From: an uncultured Lachnospiraceae bacterium
GTDB lineage: Bacteria; Bacillota; Clostridia; Lachnospirales; Lachnospiraceae
NCBI GenBank assembly: GCA_910584725.1
Contig: CAJUBE010000010.1
Span: forward strand, 57,393 to 121,392
Reading direction: 5' to 3'
DNA: 64,000 nucleotides
Part shown: piece after piece, positions 59,471 through 64,000 of the stretch
Layout of the letters: every line of letters starts with the position of its first letter
How positions within the stretch are numbered: position 1 is the first letter of the stretch
Program-made: the position numbers and the translations under genes
Notes under the pieces: generated by a model
The model's database searches: none
What the model was told of the DNA's origin: nothing
What the model saw: the letters and a program-made list of their open reading frames with translations, nothing else

Positions 59471-60863
59471 CGTTCCATTTCGCCTCGTAGAGCGCCTTGT
59501 CGGCGTTCTGGTAAAGAAGCTCATAGGTGTCGTTTTTGGCGGCGAGACCTATGCCAATGCTGACTGAGAGCTTCTGGTCGGGATATTCGCTGTCAAAATT
59601 CTGGTGTACGATAGAAATAAATTTTTTTAGCATCCCTTCTGTTTCACGGGTGGAGATGTCACGCCCCACGAACACGGCGAACTCATCGCCGCCCAGACGT
59701 CCGACAATATCTTTGTTGCGGTTGAAATAGTTTTCCAGAATAGAGGAAAATTTTCGCAATACCTGATCGCCTACAGGGTGACCGAGCTGGTCGTTGATCA
59801 GCTTGAAATTATCCATATCCATGATCATCAGCAAGCCTTGTTCCGGACGTTCCGTCAAGGACATCCTTACAAGCTCTTCAAAACCTTCTCTATTGAGAAG
59901 CTTGGTCAGAGGATCCATCCGGGCTTTCGTGCGGATAGAACTCATCTCCTTCGAGAACAGCGATGTCAGGAAGAAGAGAAGGACGGATGCAATCACGGCG
60001 ATCAACAGCATGGGGAATTCAATCCTCCACAACCCCTTTAACACTTCGTTGCGGTTCATGCAGGTGATAAAGTACCAGTCGGTATCGGGAATCGTAGTAA
60101 TATTTACAAAATAAACGCTCTCGTCACCGAGAATTTCGCTTTGGCCGGTTTTTCCGGCATCCAAGAGTCTGCTCACGTTCTGGTAAAGCATGGATTCATG
60201 TTCGGCAGATAGAGTCAGGCCGATCATGGAGGCGTCAGAGTCAGCGATGATAAGGCGGCTGCCCCCGGTGACGAAAAAAGCATGTTCAATTTTATCGGAG
60301 GCGATTTCTTCGGCCAGCCGGGATGCATAGTCCAGATAGACGTCTGCGGAGAGAACCGTCACGGCGGGGCCGGTTTTTAGACGGCTGCTGATACTCACGC
60401 AGGAACTGCCCGTCATGGCGTCCACATAAGGTTCACCAAAGGCAAAACGGTCGTGCTGCAGTCCTTCCTTATACCAATCGCGTTCTGTCACAACAAAATC
60501 TTCGCCGGGCTCCCAGCCGGAGGCATCAAAGTAAGTGCCCTGATCGTCGCCCATGTACAGGCCGAAAGGATAGGCCTCATGTGCATCCACGCTGGTGTAC
60601 ATCAACTCATAGGTAGCCTCGTTTTCCAATCCGAGTTTTTCAATCATGTCTTTGTAGATGGTCACTTCATTCAGAACGGATTCGGTCCATGCGCCGATTT
60701 TTTCTGCATAGTATTGAGATTCCAGAACAAGTTTTTCTTTGGAAAGGCTGAGTATTTCCTGCCTGACAAGCATAAAATAAATAATAATCATCACAAGAAC
60801 AATTGGGACGATGGTACAGACCAACTTTATATTAGCCCAGATATAGTGGTGTTTTGCTTTCAA
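59445..60863 (-). CDS. Membrane diguanylate cyclase with Cache sensor and intact I-site
   Basis: About 472 residues. Membrane helix (about 10-32), an outside double-Cache-like sensor (about 40-275), a second helix (about 285-305), then GGDEF. The signature RLGGDEF is intact, and RNKD lies five residues before it, the RxxD inhibitory site, so the enzyme should be product-inhibited. The start is TTG at 60863, because GGGGGAGGA lies 8 bases upstream; in-frame codons farther up (ATG at 60923 and beyond) lack a site and overlap the promoter. Divergent from the histidine kinase. Confidence 0.88.
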   Translation of the reverse strand: MKAKHHYIWANIKLVCTIVPIVLVMIIIYFMLVRQEILSLSKEKLVLESQYYAEKIGAWTESVLNEVTIYKDMIEKLGLENEATYELMYTSVDAHEAYPFGLYMGDDQGTYFDASGWEPGEDFVVTERDWYKEGLQHDRFAFGEPYVDAMTGSSCVSISSRLKTGPAVTVLSADVYLDYASRLAEEIASDKIEHAFFVTGGSRLIIADSDASMIGLTLSAEHESMLYQNVSRLLDAGKTGQSEILGDESVYFVNITTIPDTDWYFITCMNRNEVLKGLWRIEFPMLLIAVIASVLLFFLTSLFSKEMSSIRTKARMDPLTKLLNREGFEELVRMSLTERPEQGLLMIMDMDNFKLINDQLGHPVGDQVLRKFSSILENYFNRNKDIVGRLGGDEFAVFVGRDISTRETEGMLKKFISIVHQNFDSEYPDQKLSVSIGIGLAAKNDTYELLYQNADKALYEAKWNGKDRFQIK

Positions 60864-60924
60864 TAGGAAGTCCTCCCCCGAAGAGAATAATGACACGCGG
60901 TTTCCCACAACAATACTTGTCATA

Positions 60925-60952
60925 ATTTTATCATATGCACCCGGAAAGTCAA
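60925..60952 (-). promoter_or_regulatory. Promoter of the GGDEF gene (reverse strand)
   Basis: On the reverse strand: TTGACT (60952-60947), 16 bp, TAAAAT (60930-60925). On the plus strand TTGACA at 60964-60969 may serve the divergent kinase, with a poorer -10 (TAACGT, 60987-60992). Confidence 0.6.
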
Positions 60953-61033
60953 GGACGCGTCTATTGACAAAAAGAATTGGAAATGCTAACGTTGTGGAAA
61001 AACAATAATCGTACAAGGGGCGTTTTTTAGGCT

Positions 61034-62497
61034 ATGAAGTATTCCATGAAAAGGCAGTTCGCTTTCATTTTCATAACGCTGATCACGGGCACGATTCTTT
61101 TATGTCTGATCCTCAATTCGACCCTGTTGGGAAAATACTACCTTAATAAAAAGCAAAACGCGCTTGTAAGCGCCTATTATAGTATTAACGAGGCTTCAAA
61201 GGCGGGAGATATTACCAGTGAGGAATACGATATTGAACTGAAAAAGATATGTGAGAAATACAATATCCAGGTATTGGTGGCAGACGGGGAATCGGAGGCT
61301 GTCAAGTATTCCATGAACGATCCGCGGTCTGCTCTTAAACAACTCCTTGACAACATTTTTCTGGGTGTGGACGAGGAAGGACTTTTGCTGAATACCGACA
61401 AATATAAAATGCAGGTAGTGGAAGACTATAGAACCCAGACGGAATATGTTGAAATGTGGGGAATGCTGGATAACGGTTATCTTTTCATATTGCGAAGCGC
61501 TCTGGAGGGAATCAGGGAGAGTGTATCCATCTCCAATCATTTTCTGGCTTATGTGGGTTCTGCGGCTATTTTTGTCAGTGTCCTTATGGTAATCTGGCTT
61601 TCCAACCGCGTCACGAAACCGATTTTGGAGTTAGCGAAGATTTCGGAGCGGATGAAAGGGTTGGATTTTGAGGCGAAATACACAGGAAACGATAAGACGG
61701 AGATCGCCATACTTGGCAACAATATTAACGAGCTGTCGGAGGCTCTGGAGGAGACGATTTCCGAACTGCGGACGGCAAACAATGAACTTTTGAAGGATAT
61801 AGAAAGAAAAGATCGGGTGGACGAGAGAAGGAGGGAGTTTCTATCCAACGTCTCCCACGAGCTGAAAACGCCGCTGGCGCTGATTCAGGGTTATGCGGAA
61901 GGACTGAAAGAGGGGATAAATGACGATGCCGAGAGCAGGGAGTTTTACTGCGATGTCATTATGGATGAGGCGGCAAAAATGAATGCTATGGTAAAGAATC
62001 TTCTTACCCTCAATCAGCTGGAGGCGGGTAATGAAATTGTCAATATGGAACGCTTTGACGTGACGGCCCTGATAAAAAACTATATTGCATCTGCGGATAT
62101 CCTGATTCGACAGAAGGAGATATCCGTCCGCATGGACGATTACGAACCCGTTTATGTATGGGGCGATGAATTCCGGGTGGAAGAGGTGTTTATGAATTAT
62201 TTCACCAACGCCATCAATTATGCCGGAGGGAGAAAAATCATAGATGTTAAGATATGCAGAGCTGACGGTCGGGTGCGCGTGTCGGTATTTAATACCGGCA
62301 GTCCTATTCCTGAGGAGAGTGTGGCGCATTTGTGGGAGAAGTTCTATAAAGTGGACAAGGCCAGAACCAGGGAGTACGGCGGCAGCGGGATCGGCCTTTC
62401 CATTGTAAAGGCAATTATGGAATCCATGAATCAGGAGTATGGCGTGGTCAACTACGACAATGGCGTGGAATTTTGGTTTCAGTTAGACATGGCCTGA
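61034..62497 (+). CDS. Classical sensor histidine kinase (HAMP, HisKA, ATPase)
   Basis: 487 residues. Helix 1 (about 9-30), an outside sensor of about 135 residues, helix 2 (about 171-193), HAMP, coiled coil, HisKA with LSNVSHELKTPLALIQGYAEGL (phospho-acceptor histidine near 279), then the ATPase domain with YFTNAINYA, and GSGIGLSIVKAI. There is no regulator beside it; the OmpR-type regulator at 50434 is the best candidate partner in the window. The ribosome binding site is weak (AAGGGG at long spacing). Confidence 0.92.
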   Translation: MKYSMKRQFAFIFITLITGTILLCLILNSTLLGKYYLNKKQNALVSAYYSINEASKAGDITSEEYDIELKKICEKYNIQVLVADGESEAVKYSMNDPRSALKQLLDNIFLGVDEEGLLLNTDKYKMQVVEDYRTQTEYVEMWGMLDNGYLFILRSALEGIRESVSISNHFLAYVGSAAIFVSVLMVIWLSNRVTKPILELAKISERMKGLDFEAKYTGNDKTEIAILGNNINELSEALEETISELRTANNELLKDIERKDRVDERRREFLSNVSHELKTPLALIQGYAEGLKEGINDDAESREFYCDVIMDEAAKMNAMVKNLLTLNQLEAGNEIVNMERFDVTALIKNYIASADILIRQKEISVRMDDYEPVYVWGDEFRVEEVFMNYFTNAINYAGGRKIIDVKICRADGRVRVSVFNTGSPIPEESVAHLWEKFYKVDKARTREYGGSGIGLSIVKAIMESMNQEYGVVNYDNGVEFWFQLDMA

Positions 62498-62534
62498 CAG
62501 GCTACCATTCACACCCATGCCAGATTTCGCATTA

Positions 62535-62610
62535 ATTTACGATTATTTGGCGTAAATGGCAACGATGAATGCACTGGCGCTGGCTCAGACACCATGCAGC
62601 AAGTGCATGG
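62535..62610. other. Two palindromes downstream of the kinase
   Basis: ATTTACG, 9 bases, CGTAAAT (62535-62557), and CCATGCA, 5 bases, TGCATGG (62592-62610). Neither is followed by a T-run. The first has the spacing of a dimer-binding operator. Apart from the promoter below, nothing else is visible in 62498-62802. Confidence 0.5.
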
Positions 62611-62668
62611 CGCGGGTTTGAAAAGTAACGTAACCCCGACAGTTCAGCCGGATCGAGTGGGTTTTGAC

Positions 62669-62697
62669 TTGTAAGAATAAAAAATGTGGGGTATAAT
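62669..62697 (+). promoter_or_regulatory. Promoter of the lipoprotein gene
   Basis: TTGTAA (62669-62674), 17 bp, TATAAT (62692-62697), about 105 bp before the ATG. Confidence 0.6.
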
Positions 62698-62802
62698 ATA
62701 GTAGCCGTAAAATAGAAACATAGCACTGTCGCGGAACAAAGACTCTGCGGCTGCAGCGGCATTTGTTCTTAATGTAAAATACGTAGACAGGGAGATACGG
62801 AC

Positions 62803-63537
62803 ATGAAAAAGGCGAGTGTTCTTTTGTGCAGTGTGGCGGCGGCTCTTATGATGACAGGGTGCGCTACGGTGCCGGATCTGACACAGACGGAAACGGAATT
62901 GATATCGGAATATGCGGTGGGCGTGCTGTTAAAATATGACAAGGGGCACGGCAGAAAGCTGGTGGATACTACGGGGTACGAGCCTGAGGAGGAGCTGGAA
63001 GAACCTGAGCAGGAGCCGCCTGAGGAGGAAACGCCGGAAGAGCCGGAAAAGGAACCCGAGCAGTCCGCTGAGGTGATGGATGTGAGTCAGGACGAGGAGG
63101 AAGCGCAGCCGGAGGTATCTTCTGTGGAAGCATATTATGGCATTCCCAATATTATGATAAGTTACACAGGATGGGAGATGGCGGATTCTTACCCGCCGCA
63201 GGCGGAGGACGAGACACCGTTCTTTTCCATGGATGCATCGCAGGGAATGCAGCTTCTGGTATTAAAGTTTAATGCGCAGAATCTGACAGGGGAAGATCAG
63301 CCTTTAAATATGATGGGTTATCAGGCGACGTTCCGGGTATCAGTGAACGGTGAGGCCAGCAAGGGGGCACTTGCCACGATGCTGGTGAATGATATGCAGA
63401 CCTATGACAGCGTAATCCCGGCAGGATCGTCCGTGGATATGGTGAGCATTGTGGAAGTGCCGCAGGGGACGACCCCGAGCACGATCGATTTTATCCTTCG
63501 AGGCGGAGAGAAAGACGGAACGCTGCACCTTCAATAG
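62803..63537 (+). CDS. Lipoprotein with Glu/Pro-rich linker and DUF4352-like domain
   Basis: 244 residues. Signal peptide MKKASVLLCSVAAALMMTGC with lipobox MTGC. A linker very rich in Glu and Pro (about 65-110) leads to a C-terminal beta-sandwich-like domain (about 118-244) with LLVLKFNAQNLTGEDQPLN, a pattern seen in DUF4352-type immunoglobulin-like domains. Surface-exposed, function unknown. AGGGAGAT precedes the ATG. It lies between the kinase and the rRNA operon. Confidence 0.75.
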   Translation: MKKASVLLCSVAAALMMTGCATVPDLTQTETELISEYAVGVLLKYDKGHGRKLVDTTGYEPEEELEEPEQEPPEEETPEEPEKEPEQSAEVMDVSQDEEEAQPEVSSVEAYYGIPNIMISYTGWEMADSYPPQAEDETPFFSMDASQGMQLLVLKFNAQNLTGEDQPLNMMGYQATFRVSVNGEASKGALATMLVNDMQTYDSVIPAGSSVDMVSIVEVPQGTTPSTIDFILRGGEKDGTLHLQ

Positions 63538-63617
63538 AAACAAGCGATGTCTGAAGCGCAAAAAATGGATCTATTTGTAGTAGAAAAAAGAAATTTGCAA
63601 GAAATTTAAAAATGTCG

Positions 63618-63646
63618 TTGACAGAGGACAAATCTTCTGCTATTAT
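63618..63646 (+). promoter_or_regulatory. rRNA operon promoter
   Basis: TTGACA (63618-63623), exactly 17 bp, TATTAT (63641-63646). It lies about 300 bp before the 16S mature end. A second TTGACA at 63750 has no -10 partner. Confidence 0.8.
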
Positions 63647-63649
63647 ATG

Positions 63650-63947
63650 AAAGTCGCCTGCGGAAATGATTTTAAGCGCGGCGACGGAGCGAAGAATGCG
63701 AAGCATTCTTCAGCAGTTAATTTCCGAAGGAAATTTACTACGGTGTACCTTGACAAATAAACAGTAATGCAACCCTGAAAAGATTCCAAAGAAAATTTTC
63801 AGAAAGTATCGGACGATACAACCAAGTAATTGGGGTTAATCCCGCAGGGATTTACCCCGGGGATACCAAAAGAAGCCAAGCTTGTTTTGAATCCGGATCA
63901 AAAACCAATCGGGAAGAGAAAAGTTAATCCCGAAAGGATTTATTTTT
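63650..63947 (+). other. Hairpin-rich rRNA leader
   Basis: No gene. It contains AGAATGC-GAA-GCATTCT and AATTTCC-GAA-GGAAATT hairpins (about 63692-63737). It also has two copies of a 20-nt self-complementary unit, GTTAATCCCGnAnGGATTTA, at 63835-63854 and 63923-63942. The second copy runs straight into a T-run (63943-63951), looking like a terminator directly before 16S. These may be processing or antitermination elements. Confidence 0.6.

Positions 63948-64000
<53 letters not shown>

Noticed and set aside
63750..63778. Second rRNA promoter starting at TTGACA
   Set aside because: No acceptable -10 hexamer lies 16-18 bp downstream.

Overview
The window comes from a low-to-mid GC Gram-positive anaerobe of the class Clostridia, most likely a gut Lachnospiraceae. 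This is inferred from several things: gene content, strong GGAGG ribosome binding sites, a SpoVB-like flippase fragment, a perfect CIRCE element at groESL, LplB/LplC/YesM/YesN sugar-uptake genes, an RND pump with a lipoprotein adaptor, BspA-type leucine-rich repeats, and the 16S rRNA 5' end at the right edge. No species is claimed.

Layout. 1-4 kb: spoVB-like fragment, mnmA, a membrane diguanylate cyclase and a PHP-family histidinol phosphatase. 4-7.5 kb: the glycolytic cluster gap-pgk-tpiA, with a promoter and an operator-like palindrome before gap. 7.5-9.7 kb: an AT-richer three-gene accessory cassette (GHKL ATPase, STAS-like DUF4325 protein, membrane-anchored protein) with its own promoter. 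9.8-18.7 kb: an oligosaccharide uptake locus (YesM kinase, two ABC permeases, lipoprotein binding protein, then convergent YesN regulator and GH29 fucosidase). 19-22 kb: a degenerate GGDEF protein and a three-gene zinc-ribbon/membrane operon. 22-24.5 kb: groES-groEL with intergenic palindromic repeats. 24.8-26.5 kb: a GH51 arabinofuranosidase behind an array of seven helically phased TGAAGT boxes. 26.5-36.2 kb: an accessory region with a truncated duplicate of a surface-protein gene, a HipA/CtkA-like kinase module, a 2563-residue secreted repeat protein, and what looks like the remnant of a type III (RNA antitoxin) toxin-antitoxin locus.

36.3-47.9 kb is mostly housekeeping: rel, an MBL-fold hydrolase, a TraX-like membrane protein, a VWA/MoxR/LRR trio, and secG-rnr-smpB-ssrA (export, RNA turnover and trans-translation together). 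48-63.5 kb is signalling and efflux: a chemoreceptor, a small membrane protein, an OmpR-type regulator, a hybrid kinase, an RND adaptor and pump, a GGDEF protein with an intact I-site, a classical histidine kinase and a lipoprotein. 63.6-64 kb is an rRNA promoter, a hairpin-rich leader and the first bases of 16S rRNA.

The most interesting structures are the type III toxin-antitoxin remnant (about 35.95-36.22 kb), the TGAAGT array (24.83-24.90 kb), the GHKL/DUF4325 cassette (7.5-9.7 kb), the duplicated 5' end that brackets the kinase module (26.5-28.3 kb), and an interspersed palindromic repeat family found in at least five places. All functions are read from sequence and family memory; no search was run.
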